Made by a program: the position numbers and the translations under genes. The notes beneath the pieces were generated by a model. The model searched no databases. It was not told where the DNA came from and worked only from the letters and a program-made list of their open reading frames with translations. From Nocardia farcinica (GTDB lineage: Bacteria; Actinomycetota; Actinomycetes; Mycobacteriales; Mycobacteriaceae), in contig NZ_LN868939.1 in the NCBI RefSeq assembly GCF_001182745.1, forward strand, positions 2,480,001-2,544,000: a DNA stretch of 64,000 bases. Reading direction: 5' to 3'. Shown piece by piece: positions 7,232 through 15,720 of the stretch; the stretch's first letter is position 1; each line of letters opens with the position of its first letter.

Positions 7232-8838
7232 GCACCGAATTCGATGCCGTGGTGGTCGGAGCCGGGATCTCGGGCCTGTACGCGGTGTACAAACTGCGGC
7301 AGCGCGGGATGCGGGTGCGGGGCTTCGAGTCCGCCGAGGGGCTGGGTGGCACCTGGTACCACAACCGGTATCCGGGCGCCCGGTGCGATGTGGAGAGCAT
7401 CGACTACTCGTATTCGTTCGACGAGGAGTTGCAGCAGGAGTGGACCTGGTCGGAGCGGTTCGCGACGCAGGAAGAGATCCTGCGGTATCTCGAGCACGTC
7501 GCCGACCGGCACGATCTGCGCTCGGCCTACGAGTTCTCGACCCGGGTGACCGCGGCGGTCTTCGACGAACAGACGGCGCGGTGGACGGTCTCCACCGACA
7601 CCGGCCGAACGGTGACGGCCCGCTACTGCGTGCTCGCCACGGGTGTGTTGTCGGCGACGAACAAACCCGACATCCCCGGCCGAGACAGTTTCGGCGGGGA
7701 GCTGTACCACACCGGTGAGTGGCCGCACGAGCCGGTGCGTTTCGCCGGCAAGCGCGTGGGCGTGATCGGCACCGGATCGTCGGGGATCCAGGCGATTCCG
7801 GTGATCGCCGAGGAGGCCGCGCAGGTGGTGGTGTTCCAGCGCAGCCCGAACTATTCGATCCCGGCGGGCAACCGGCGGTTGGATCCGGAGTTCGTGGCCG
7901 AGGTGAAGGCCAATTACGCGGAGCGGCGGCGATTGTCGCGGATCAGCGGGGGCGGCACGCCGAACAGTCCGTATCCCAAGGGTGCGCTCGAGGTCGACGA
8001 GGCCGAGCGCAGGCGGATCTACGACCAGTGGTGGCAGCGGGGCGGCTACCTGTTCGCCAAGGCGTTCCCGGACCAGACGACGAACCCGGCGGCGAACGAC
8101 ACCGCGCGCGAGTACGTCGAGGCCAAGATCCGGGAGATGGTGGCCGACCCGGAGATCGCCGAGCAGTTGATCCCGACCGACCATCCGATCGGCACCAAGC
8201 GGATCGTCACCGACACCGGCTATTTCCAGACCTACAACCGCGACAACGTCACCCTGGTGAACCTGCGGCGGACTCCGATCGAGGAGATCACCGCGACCGG
8301 TGTGCGCACCAGCGGCGGGTCCTACGAGTTGGACATGCTGATCTTCGCGACCGGGTTCGACGCGATGACCGGCTCGCTGCTGCGGATCGACATCCGCGGC
8401 CGCGGCGGGCGGGAGTTGCGGCAGGAATGGGCGGCAGGCCCGCGCACCTACCTGGGCCTGGCGGTGGCGGGCTTCCCGAACATGTTCATCCTGGCCGGGC
8501 CGGGCAGCCCCAGCGTGCTGGCGAACATGGTGTTGGTGGCCGAGCAGCACGTGGACTGGATCGCGCGCTGCCTGGATCATCTCGACGAGCACAACGTGAC
8601 CACCATCGAGGCCGGTGCCGAGGCGGTGGACCAGTGGGTGGCCGAGTGCAACACCAAGGCCGCGGCCACGTTGTTCCCGCAGGCCAACTCCTGGTATCTG
8701 GGCGCCAACATCCCCGGGAAGCCGCGGGTGTTCATGCCCTACATCGGCGGGTTCGGCAACTACAGCCAGATCTGCGACGAGGTGGCCGCCGCCGGGTACA
8801 AGGGCTTCGTCCTCGACGGCGCCGCGGCGGACGAGTGA
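7228..8838 (+). CDS. Baeyer-Villiger flavin monooxygenase (CHMO-like)
   Basis: 536 residues from GTG 7228, the start coupled to the preceding stop. First Rossmann motif GAGISG (11-16), then GGTWYHNRYPGARCD (40-54), the Baeyer-Villiger fingerprint FGGELYHTGEWP (155-166), and a second Rossmann motif GTGSSG (181-186) for NADPH. This is a complete type I BVMO, inserting oxygen next to a ketone to give an ester or lactone. The gene directly downstream encodes an esterase, the classical partner that opens the ester. Substrate may be a cyclic, aryl or steroid-derived ketone; the sequence alone does not decide. Confidence 0.9.
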   Translation: MSTEFDAVVVGAGISGLYAVYKLRQRGMRVRGFESAEGLGGTWYHNRYPGARCDVESIDYSYSFDEELQQEWTWSERFATQEEILRYLEHVADRHDLRSAYEFSTRVTAAVFDEQTARWTVSTDTGRTVTARYCVLATGVLSATNKPDIPGRDSFGGELYHTGEWPHEPVRFAGKRVGVIGTGSSGIQAIPVIAEEAAQVVVFQRSPNYSIPAGNRRLDPEFVAEVKANYAERRRLSRISGGGTPNSPYPKGALEVDEAERRRIYDQWWQRGGYLFAKAFPDQTTNPAANDTAREYVEAKIREMVADPEIAEQLIPTDHPIGTKRIVTDTGYFQTYNRDNVTLVNLRRTPIEEITATGVRTSGGSYELDMLIFATGFDAMTGSLLRIDIRGRGGRELRQEWAAGPRTYLGLAVAGFPNMFILAGPGSPSVLANMVLVAEQHVDWIARCLDHLDEHNVTTIEAGAEAVDQWVAECNTKAAATLFPQANSWYLGANIPGKPRVFMPYIGGFGNYSQICDEVAAAGYKGFVLDGAAADE

Positions 8839-8841
8839 GGG

Positions 8842-9816
8842 GTGACCGAGATGGGCGCACAGCGACGGTCCGATCTGCACCCCGACGTGGCGGCGATGCT
8901 CGCGGCACTGGAGTCGTTTCCGGATGTCACCCGCTACGAGGCCGCCGAACTCCGCGAGATCATCGCCGCCCGGCGCGCGCCGCTGACCCGTCAGCCGGAC
9001 ATGCGGACGGCGCGGGATCACGTGATACCCGGTCCGGGCGGGGATCTCACGGTGCGGGTGTACGTCCCGCACGGTGACGCCCTGCGGCCGGTGGTGGTGT
9101 TCGCCCACGGCGGCGGATTCGTCTTCTGCGATCTGGACAGCCACGACGAGTTCTGCCGCAGCACCGCGCAGGCGGTGGACGCGGTGGTCGTCTCGGTCGA
9201 CTACCGCCGCGCGCCCGAGCACCCCGGTCCGGCGGCGATGGAGGACCTCTACGCCGCGGTGACCTGGGTGCACCGGCACGCGGGCGAGTTCGGCGGCGAC
9301 CCGGAGCGGATCGCGGTGGCCGGTGACAGCGCGGGCGGGAACCTCGCCGCCACGGTGAGCCTGGCCGCGCGCGACCGGGGCGGCCCGCCGATCGCGGCGC
9401 AGGTGCTGATCTATCCGGTGATCGACGACGACTTCGACACCGAGTCCTACCGCCGTTACGGCGCGGGGTACTACAACACCACCGAGGCCATGCGGTGGTA
9501 CTGGCAGCAGTACGCCCCGCACGGCACCGACAGTCCGTATCTGGTGCCCACCAGGGCCGACAGCCTCGCCGGGCTGCCGCCCGCGGTGGTCGTCACCGCC
9601 GAACTCGACCCGCCCTGCTCGGCGGGGGAGGACTACGCCCGGCGGCTGGCCGCGGCGGGCGTGCCGGTCACCGCGCACCGCTTCGACGGTCTGTTCCACG
9701 GGTTCCTGACCTTCCCGAAGCTCTCGCTCACCGGACCTGCCCGCGCGGAACTCTGGCAGATGATGCGCGCGGTCCTCGCCTCGCCGCGCCCCGCGGTCGG
9801 CGAGGGCACGGCATGA
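8842..9816 (+). CDS. HSL-family alpha/beta hydrolase (esterase)
   Basis: 324 residues if GTG 8842 is used (ATG 8851 is also possible). Oxyanion-hole motif HGGGF at 89-93, nucleophile elbow GDSAGGN with Ser163, and Asp256 (AELDPP) and His286 (LFHGF) complete the triad of hormone-sensitive-lipase-type carboxylesterases. Cytoplasmic, no signal peptide. It lies 3 bp after the Baeyer-Villiger monooxygenase stop, so it most likely hydrolyses the ester that enzyme makes, as in acetophenone and cyclic ketone degradation operons. That pairing is inference from context; the enzyme class is clear. Confidence 0.88.
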   Translation: MTEMGAQRRSDLHPDVAAMLAALESFPDVTRYEAAELREIIAARRAPLTRQPDMRTARDHVIPGPGGDLTVRVYVPHGDALRPVVVFAHGGGFVFCDLDSHDEFCRSTAQAVDAVVVSVDYRRAPEHPGPAAMEDLYAAVTWVHRHAGEFGGDPERIAVAGDSAGGNLAATVSLAARDRGGPPIAAQVLIYPVIDDDFDTESYRRYGAGYYNTTEAMRWYWQQYAPHGTDSPYLVPTRADSLAGLPPAVVVTAELDPPCSAGEDYARRLAAAGVPVTAHRFDGLFHGFLTFPKLSLTGPARAELWQMMRAVLASPRPAVGEGTA

Positions 9817-9886
9817 GCCGGCGGCCGACGGTCAGGCCGCGCGACACCCACGCCCGCACGGGCGCCGCACTCCTGGAAGGTGACCC

Positions 9887-10402
9887 ATGACCGACACCCT
9901 CACCGGCACCGACCTGCCGGAGCTCGACCCCACCCTGATGCGGCATGTGCTGGGGCATTTCGCCACCGGCGTCGTCGCGATCACCGGTATCGACCCCGAG
10001 ACCGGGCAACCCACCGGGCTGGCGGCCAACTCGTTCACCTCGGTCTCGCTCGACCCGCCGCTGATCGCGTTCTGTGTGGCCGCGACGAGCACATCGTGGC
10101 CACGGGTGCGCGCGGCGGGGCGGTACGTGGTCAACATCCTGGCCGCGGCGCAGGAGCCGGTGTGCCGCCAACTGGCGGCTCGCGGCGCCGACAAGTTCCA
10201 GGGCCTGGACTGGACGCCGTCGCCGCTCGGCGCTCCGGTGCTCGGCGAGTGCCTGGCCTGGATCGAAGCCGAGCCGCAGGCCGAACACGAGGCGGGTGAC
10301 CACACCATCGTCGTCTCCCGGGTGCGAAGCCTGCACGCCACCGACCGGGACCCGCTGGTGTTCTTCCGCGGCCGCTACGGCAGTCTCGGCACCCCGCGGT
10401 GA
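9887..10402 (+). CDS. Flavin reductase (HpaC/HsaB-like)
   Basis: 171 residues, ATG 9887 with GGAAGGTGACCC upstream. The motif order LMRHVLGHFATGVVAITG, LAANSFTSVSLDPPLIAFC and YVVNILAAAQEPVCRQLA is that of small FMN-binding split-barrel reductases which supply reduced flavin to two-component monooxygenases. The oxygenase partner (an HsaA/HpaB-like hydroxylase) is not in the window, though it would be expected to make the catechol used by the dioxygenase at 6278. It follows the esterase gene by 70 bp in the same orientation, so is probably in the same operon. Confidence 0.85.
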   Translation: MTDTLTGTDLPELDPTLMRHVLGHFATGVVAITGIDPETGQPTGLAANSFTSVSLDPPLIAFCVAATSTSWPRVRAAGRYVVNILAAAQEPVCRQLAARGADKFQGLDWTPSPLGAPVLGECLAWIEAEPQAEHEAGDHTIVVSRVRSLHATDRDPLVFFRGRYGSLGTPR

Positions 10403-10484
10403 ATCCGGCGGCCCCGGCGGAAAGCTGTGCCGGTCACCGGGAATTCGGCCCGGCGGGGCGCCGCTCCGGTGGCAGGCTCGGGGC

Positions 10485-11351
10485 ATGAGTACTCCAGTCG
10501 ATACCCTCGCCGTCCCCGAACTGCGCGAACTCGCCACCGAACACGGGGTGTTGCGCTACCGCGAATGCGGGGACGGGCCGCCGCTGCTGCTGCTGCACGG
10601 CTCCGGCCCCGGCGTCACCGGATGGCGCAACTTCGGCGGCAACGTCCCGGTCTTCGCCGAGCGCTACCGGACGTTGGTCCTGGAGTTCCCCGGGTTCGGC
10701 GTCAGTGACGATTTCGGCGCCGTCCACCCGATGCTGTCGGCGCAGCAGGCCGTGCGCGCCTTCCTCGACGGGCTCGGCCTGGAACAGGTGCGCATCATCG
10801 GCAACTCGATGGGTGGTTTCGTCGCCACCGATTTCGCCATCGCCGCGCCCGAGCGGGTGGAGCGCCTGGTCACCATCGGCGGCATCGGGACCCCGTTGTT
10901 CAGCGCGCAGCCGGGGGAGGGCATCATCCGGCTCGGCGAGTTCGTCGACAACCCCACCCGGGAACGGCTGATCGCGTGGCTGCGGTCGATGGTGTTCGAC
11001 CAGTCGCTGGTGACCGAGGAACTGATCGAGCAGCGCTGGCAGCAGGCGACCGACCCGGCCACGCTGGAGAATTCGCGGCGCATGTACGGCAGTGCCGCGC
11101 TGGCCCGTATGGCCGAGGCGGCGCGCGCCGCCGACACCACCCCGGGGTGGGCGAATCTCGGCCGGATCACCGCCCCGGTCCTGGTCACCTGGGGCCGTGA
11201 CGACCGGGTCAGCCCGGTCGACATGGCGCTGCTCCCGATGCGCACGCTCCGCAACGGCGAAGTGCACATCTTCCCCAACTGCGGGCACTGGGTGATGATC
11301 GAGCAGAAGCGCGCCTGGGAGGCCGTGGTGCTGGCCTTCCTCGGCCGCTAG
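10485..11351 (+). CDS. Meta-cleavage product hydrolase (alpha/beta hydrolase)
   Basis: 288 residues from ATG 10485; the open frame upstream overlaps the flavin reductase and is not coding. Motifs LLLLHGSGPGVTGW (oxyanion region), GNSMGG (nucleophile Ser) and NCGHW (catalytic His) are those of carbon-carbon bond hydrolases BphD, HsaD and MhpC. HGSGPG is especially typical of that group. It would cleave the ring-fission product of the dioxygenase at 6278. An 82-bp gap with a CAGGCT box seven bases before the start suggests it may also have its own leaderless promoter. Confidence 0.85.
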   Translation: MSTPVDTLAVPELRELATEHGVLRYRECGDGPPLLLLHGSGPGVTGWRNFGGNVPVFAERYRTLVLEFPGFGVSDDFGAVHPMLSAQQAVRAFLDGLGLEQVRIIGNSMGGFVATDFAIAAPERVERLVTIGGIGTPLFSAQPGEGIIRLGEFVDNPTRERLIAWLRSMVFDQSLVTEELIEQRWQQATDPATLENSRRMYGSAALARMAEAARAADTTPGWANLGRITAPVLVTWGRDDRVSPVDMALLPMRTLRNGEVHIFPNCGHWVMIEQKRAWEAVVLAFLGR

Positions 11352-11524
11352 CCGGCCGCCGCGACCGGCGCCGCGTCGACCACCGGCGTCGGTCGCGCGC
11401 GAGAGCTGCCGACGCGCGACAGCAGCAGGCGAGAGCTGTCGACGGCCGCGCGGTGCGCGCGCACGTCGCCGCCGTTGCGCGCCTGCGGCAGGGTGCGGGC
11501 GACCGGCCGGGTCACCTCATACAT
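11348..11524 (-). CDS. Possible small protein, 58 aa
   Basis: Frame open from ATG 11524, which overlaps the stop of the gene at 11517-11864 on the same strand in an ATGTATGA arrangement compatible with translational coupling. The product (MYEVTRPVARTLPQARNGG, then Arg/Ser/Ala-rich sequence) has no domain and contains the imperfect internal repeat DSSRLLLSRVGSSR. It ends four bases into the hydrolase stop codon on the other strand. I do not recognise it and it may be a chance frame. Confidence 0.25.
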   Translation of the reverse strand: MYEVTRPVARTLPQARNGGDVRAHRAAVDSSRLLLSRVGSSRARPTPVVDAAPVAAAG

Positions 11525-11864
11525 CGCACAACCCCGCCACATCCTCGTGGTGCGCGGCCGTGGACCGGCTGCGCTCGGCGATCATCGGCGCCATCGATTC
11601 CCACCACCGCGCCGGCCCGGGATCGTGGCGGCCGCGCACGGCCGCCGCCCACCACTCCGACGGGCCGCGCACCGTCCAGGTGGCGGTCACGGTGTTCGGC
11701 TCGCCCTCGATCCACACGGGCGGACTCACCAGGATCCGCTCCAGCGTCAGCCCCCGCTCGCGCGCCCCGGGCACGTACCCGGTCAGATAGGCGTCGAGGA
11801 AAGCGCGAGCGGTCCCGGGTTTCAGCACCACCCGGTCGATGATGTAGAGCGTGCGATCGTCCAT
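11517..11864 (-). CDS. Hypothetical dimeric alpha/beta-barrel-like protein
   Basis: 115 residues from ATG 11864. The order LYIIDRVVLKPGTARAFLDA, then helix, then PPVWIEGEPNTVTATWTVRG, and the final helix WWESMAPMIAERSRS resembles small dimeric alpha/beta-barrel proteins (NIPSNAP/antibiotic-monooxygenase-like), often found beside catabolic oxidoreductases. No catalytic residue can be named. It is divergent from the KstD-like gene at 12066; the 200-bp gap holds two similar short direct repeats (GGTACTCCCGC at about 11929, GGATACTCCCGC at about 11951) that might be regulatory. Confidence 0.55.
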   Translation of the reverse strand: MDDRTLYIIDRVVLKPGTARAFLDAYLTGYVPGARERGLTLERILVSPPVWIEGEPNTVTATWTVRGPSEWWAAAVRGRHDPGPARWWESMAPMIAERSRSTAAHHEDVAGLCDV

Positions 11865-12046
11865 GTACCCGAACGTAGGTGGGGACCGCGTGGGCGGCGG
11901 GGCGATCTCCCGGTGGCCGGGAGCGCCGCGGTACTCCCGCGCACCGGACGCCGGATACTCCCGCTGAATGGACACGCGCGGCGGCGGCGCGCCCGCGACG
12001 TTCTACGTTACGTCCACTCGCGTCCCGACCCCCGGAGTGGAGTCCG

Positions 12047-12074
12047 AACTGATGGTGAACAACTGATGGTGAAC
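12047..12074 (+). repeat. Perfect 14-bp tandem duplication across a start codon
   Basis: AACTGATGGTGAAC occurs twice in immediate succession (12047-12060 and 12061-12074). The second copy holds the ATG (12066) of the KstD-like gene. The first holds another ATG (12052) that would be read as a four-codon peptide ending in TGA at 12064-12066, overlapping the true start as TGATG. Confidence 0.85.
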
Positions 12075-13772
12075 AAGACGATGCCCCCGCGCACGCCCGC
12101 CCACGATGTGACCGTCGATCTGCTGGTCGTCGGCTCGGGCACGGGCATGGCGGCCGCGCTGGCCGCACACGAACTCGGACTCTCGGTCGTCATCGCCGAG
12201 AAGACCGCCCACGTGGGCGGTTCCACCGCGCGTTCGGGCGGTGCGTTCTGGATTCCGGGCAGCTCGATACTGCCCGACCAGGGCGCGCAGGCGCTGGCGG
12301 AGGCGGGCACGTATGTCCGGTCGGTGGTCGGTGATTCGGCGCCCGCCGAGCGCGGTCAGGCGTTCCTGGACAACGGCCCCGCGGCGGTCGCCATGCTGGA
12401 GCGCACCACCCCGATGCGGTTCTTCTGGGCCGAGGGCTATTCGGACTACCACCCCGAGCAGCCCGGCGGCCGCGCGGAAGGCCGCACCTGCGAATGCCGT
12501 CCGTTCGACGCCTCCGTCCTCGGCGCGGAACGGCCCCGGCTGCGGCCCGGCGTCATGGAGGCGCCGGTGCCGATGCCGGTCACCGGCGCCGACTACAAGT
12601 GGATGAATCTGCTGGCGCGCAAACCGCTGAAGGCGCTGCCGCGCATCGTCAAACGCGCCTCCCTCGGCCTCGGCGGCATGCTGATCGGCCGGGAGTACAT
12701 GGCCGGCGGTCAGGCGCTCGCGGCCGGCCTGTTCGCCGGTGTGCTGCGCGCGGGCATCCCGGTCTGGACCGAGACCAGCCTGGTGCGCCTGGTCATGACC
12801 GGCGACCGGGTGACCGGTGCCGTGCTGGTGCAGGGCGACCGCGAGGTCACCGTGACAGCCCGCCGCGGTGTCGTCCTCGCCGCGGGAGGCTTCGACCACG
12901 ACATGGCGGCCCGCCGCAAGTACCAGTCCCCGGCGCTGCCCGAACACGCCAGCCTCGGCGCGGAAGGCAACACCGGTGACGCCATCGAGGCCGCCCAGCA
13001 GCTCGGCGCGGGCATCGCGTCGATGGATCAGGCGTGGTGGTTCCCGGCGTTCGCGCCGCTGCCCGGCGCCGCGCCCGCGGTGATGCTCGCCGAGCGTTCG
13101 CTGCCCGGCTCGTTCATCGTCGACCAGACCGGCAAGCGGTTCGTCAACGAGGCCGTCGACTACATGTCCTTCGGGCAGCAGCTGCTGGCCAGGGAACGCG
13201 CGGGCGACCCGGTCACCGACATGTGGCTGGTGTTCGATCAGCGCTACCGCAACAGCTACATCCTGGCCGGGCAGTTCTACCCGCGCCAGCCGCTGGCGAA
13301 GTCATGGTACGAGGCGGGCATCGCGCACAAGGCGGCCGATCCGGCCGCGCTGGCCCGGGCGATGGGGGTGCCCGAGGAGACCTTCACCGCCACCTTCCGG
13401 CAGTTCAACGACCTCGCCGGAACGGGTGTGGACACCGAATTCGACCGCGGCGCCAGCGCGTACGACCGCTACTACGGCGACCCGACGGTGTCGCCGAACC
13501 CCAACCTGGCCGCGCTGGCCAAGGCCCCGTACTACGCGGTGAAGATGATCCTCAGCGATCTGGGCACCTGCGGCGGCGTCGTCGCCGACGAACACGCGCG
13601 GGTCCTGCGCGAGGACGGCAGCGCCATCGACGGCCTCTACGCGATCGGCAACACCGCCGCCAACGCCTTCGGCGCCACCTACCCCGGTGCGGGCGCGACC
13701 ATCGGCCAGGGACTCGTCTACGGCTACATCGCGGCCCAGCACGCGGCACAGACGCGCGGGGACGGCGGATAG
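12066..13772 (+). CDS. KstD-like FAD-dependent dehydrogenase
   Basis: 568 residues from ATG 12066. The FAD motif GSGTGMAAALAAHELG near the N terminus, GGSTARSGGAFWIPGS shortly after, and the C-terminal YPGAGATIGQGLVYGYIAA are those of 3-ketosteroid delta1-dehydrogenases and related fumarate-reductase-type flavoproteins. Length (KstDs are about 510-565) agrees. It would introduce a ring double bond in a ketosteroid or similar cyclic ketone. An upstream extension of the frame is Arg/Pro-rich and overlaps the divergent gene, so I reject it. It ends before a strong hairpin at 13800. Steroid substrate is inference; the flavoprotein family is clear. Confidence 0.82.
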   Translation: MVNKTMPPRTPAHDVTVDLLVVGSGTGMAAALAAHELGLSVVIAEKTAHVGGSTARSGGAFWIPGSSILPDQGAQALAEAGTYVRSVVGDSAPAERGQAFLDNGPAAVAMLERTTPMRFFWAEGYSDYHPEQPGGRAEGRTCECRPFDASVLGAERPRLRPGVMEAPVPMPVTGADYKWMNLLARKPLKALPRIVKRASLGLGGMLIGREYMAGGQALAAGLFAGVLRAGIPVWTETSLVRLVMTGDRVTGAVLVQGDREVTVTARRGVVLAAGGFDHDMAARRKYQSPALPEHASLGAEGNTGDAIEAAQQLGAGIASMDQAWWFPAFAPLPGAAPAVMLAERSLPGSFIVDQTGKRFVNEAVDYMSFGQQLLARERAGDPVTDMWLVFDQRYRNSYILAGQFYPRQPLAKSWYEAGIAHKAADPAALARAMGVPEETFTATFRQFNDLAGTGVDTEFDRGASAYDRYYGDPTVSPNPNLAALAKAPYYAVKMILSDLGTCGGVVADEHARVLREDGSAIDGLYAIGNTAANAFGATYPGAGATIGQGLVYGYIAAQHAAQTRGDGG

Positions 13773-13799
13773 ATACCGGCTGCGCCGTCCCCGAGCGAC

Positions 13800-13831
13800 A
13801 AGGCCCGCCACCGGATCCGGTGGCGGGCCTT
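13800..13831. terminator. Bidirectional hairpin terminator
   Basis: Perfect inverted repeat with 16-bp arms centred on GGATCC: AAGGCCCGCCACCGGA pairs fully with its complement, with no loop in the DNA symmetry. It separates the convergent KstD-like (+) and SDR (-) genes and could serve both; a short T-rich stretch (TTCCTT) follows on the plus strand. Confidence 0.8.
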
Positions 13832-13862
13832 CCTTGGTGCGTTCGGTTGCCGGGGACGGCGA

Positions 13863-14669
13863 TCACATGTGCGAGCCGCCGTCGACGCGCACCTCGGTGC
13901 CGGTCATGAAATAGGCGTCCGGGGAACCGAGCATGGCCACCACCGCGGCCACCGAGTCCGGCCCGGCGAAGATCGCGCCGCCGGGCAGCGGCAGCGCGGG
14001 GGAGGCCTTGGCGAACAGCGCGAAGTCGGCGTCGGCGGGCAGGCCGGGGCCCACACTCTGCTTGGCGGCGCCGCTGCCGTCGGTCATGCCCGAGGAGATC
14101 GAGCCGGGCTGCACCGAATTGAAGCGGATCCCCTCCTTGCTGAACTCCGAGGCCAGCGCGTGGGTCATCGCCTGCACACCGGCCTTGGACGCGGCATAGG
14201 CCGACATGTACGGGTGCGCGAACGCGGCCGAGGTGGAGCTGAAATTGACCACCGCCGGGCTGGTGCCCGCCCGCAGTGCCGCGATCGACTCCCGCGTCAC
14301 CAGGAAGGTGCCCACCAGGTTGATCCGCAGCACCTGCTCGAAATCGGCCAGGCTGGTCTGCTCGAAATGCGCCGAGCGCAGCACGCCCGCCGCGTTGACC
14401 AGCGTGTCGAGGCCGCCGAGGTGCCGCACCGCCTCGGCGACACCGGACCGCACCGACTCCTCGTCGGCGATGTTCATCACGACGGTGGTCAGGTTCTCCG
14501 CGTGCTCGCCGGCCTTGGCGACGGTGTCCTGCAAACCGGCCTCGCTGATGTCCGCGGCGACGACACGGCCACCCTCGGCAAGGATGCGCAGCACCGTGGC
14601 CTGGCCGATGCCGCTGCCGCCCCCGGTGACAAGGACCCGTCGGTTGTCATAACGCTGGAGGTGGGGCAT
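13863..14669 (-). CDS. Short-chain dehydrogenase/reductase
   Basis: 268 residues, ATG 14669 behind AGGAGCTCACTCGT. Classical SDR: cofactor motif TGGGSGIG (15-22), Asp40 after the second strand favouring NAD(H), NAAG at 92-95, catalytic Ser144/145 and Tyr158-X3-Lys162. The C-terminal block ends GTEVRVDGGSHM as usual. It would oxidise or reduce a secondary alcohol/ketone. Placed convergent to the KstD-like gene and close to the Baeyer-Villiger cluster, it could produce the ketone substrate of that cluster; this is inference from position only. Confidence 0.85.
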   Translation of the reverse strand: MPHLQRYDNRRVLVTGGGSGIGQATVLRILAEGGRVVAADISEAGLQDTVAKAGEHAENLTTVVMNIADEESVRSGVAEAVRHLGGLDTLVNAAGVLRSAHFEQTSLADFEQVLRINLVGTFLVTRESIAALRAGTSPAVVNFSSTSAAFAHPYMSAYAASKAGVQAMTHALASEFSKEGIRFNSVQPGSISSGMTDGSGAAKQSVGPGLPADADFALFAKASPALPLPGGAIFAGPDSVAAVVAMLGSPDAYFMTGTEVRVDGGSHM

Positions 14670-14837
14670 ACGAGTGAGCTCCTGTTCTGGTGACGGCGGC
14701 GCTCACCCGATGCGGCGCCGCCCGGCACCCCAGGATGCCGCGCCACCTGGTCGGGAGTACACGAGTGTCTCACTCAGCGGGTCGCCGCGGCGCCTTCCCG
14801 CGGTCGTCACCACCGCCGCTGCCGATAGGCTGTCGGC

Positions 14838-15701
14838 ATGTCCGTGCGCACTCGTCAGCCCCTCGTTCCCGGCACACCGACCCCGATCCGGGAGGTGCCG
14901 CGCTCCATCGAGCGACCGGAGTACGCGTGGAAGAAGACCGCGAAAGAGGGCAGCGAACCGTGGGTGCAGACCCCGGAGACCATCGAGAAGATGCGGATCG
15001 CCTGCCGCATCGCCGCGCAGGCGCTGGAGGAGGCCGGTAAGGCCGTCGCACCGGGGGTGACCACCGACGAACTGGACCGGATCGCGCACGAGTACATGTG
15101 CGATCACGGCGCCTACCCGTCCACGCTCGGCTACAAGGGCTTCCCGAAGTCCTGCTGCACCTCGCTGAACGAGGTGATCTGCCACGGCATCCCGGATTCG
15201 ACGGTCATCCAGGACGGCGACATCGTCAACATCGACGTCACCGCCTACATCCACGGCGTGCACGGCGACACCAACAAGACCTTCCTGGCCGGCGACGTCG
15301 ACGAGGAGGTCCGGCTGCTGGTCGAGCGCACCGAGGAGGCCACCAACCGGGCCATCAAGGCGGTGCGGCCGGGCCGGGCGCTCAACGTCATCGGGCGGGT
15401 CATCGAGGCCTACGCCAACCGTTTCGGCTACGGCGTGGTGCGCGACTTCACCGGGCACGGCGTCGGCCCCACCTTCCACAACGGCCTGGTGATCCTGCAC
15501 TACGACCAGCCCGCGGTGGAGACCGTCATCGAGCCCGGGATGACCTTCACCATCGAGCCGATGATCAACCTCGGCGGCATCGACTACGAGATCTGGGACG
15601 ACGGCTGGACCGTGGTGACCAAGGACCGCAAGTGGACCGCGCAGTTCGAGCACACGCTGGTCGTCACCGAGACCGGCGCGGAAGTGCTCACTCTGCCGTG
15701 A
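14838..15701 (+). CDS. map: Methionine aminopeptidase, type I
   Basis: 287 residues from ATG 14838; a TAGGCT -10 box lies at 14826-14831, six bases before the start, so the mRNA is probably leaderless. An N-terminal ~40-residue extension ([20 protein letters not shown]) before the pita-bread catalytic domain matches the longer actinobacterial paralogue MapB (285 aa in M. tuberculosis). Metal-ligand motifs are all present: [19 protein letters not shown] (two Asp), GHGVG (His), TIEPM (Glu) and the final QFEHT (Glu). It removes initiator Met from nascent proteins. It is followed 19 bp later by cobQ, perhaps co-transcribed. Confidence 0.95.
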   Translation: MSVRTRQPLVPGTPTPIREVPRSIERPEYAWKKTAKEGSEPWVQTPETIEKMRIACRIAAQALEEAGKAVAPGVTTDELDRIAHEYMCDHGAYPSTLGYKGFPKSCCTSLNEVICHGIPDSTVIQDGDIVNIDVTAYIHGVHGDTNKTFLAGDVDEEVRLLVERTEEATNRAIKAVRPGRALNVIGRVIEAYANRFGYGVVRDFTGHGVGPTFHNGLVILHYDQPAVETVIEPGMTFTIEPMINLGGIDYEIWDDGWTVVTKDRKWTAQFEHTLVVTETGAEVLTLP

Positions 15702-15720
15702 CCGCGGCCGGACACCGCCG

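Noticed and set aside
7135..9699. Very long open frame (854 codons) on the minus strand
   Set aside because: It lies antisense to the monooxygenase and esterase genes, whose motifs are clear; long antisense frames are expected at this GC content, and the sequence is Arg/His/Gly-rich without domains.
11475..12065. Upstream extension of the KstD-like gene
   Set aside because: Contains no FAD-domain sequence, is Arg/Pro-rich and overlaps the divergent small gene; ATG 12066 fits the family N terminus.
15702..15720. Possible cobalamin riboswitch upstream of cobQ
   Set aside because: Only 19 bp separate map and cobQ; no riboswitch-like element was recognised there or upstream of the chelatase gene.
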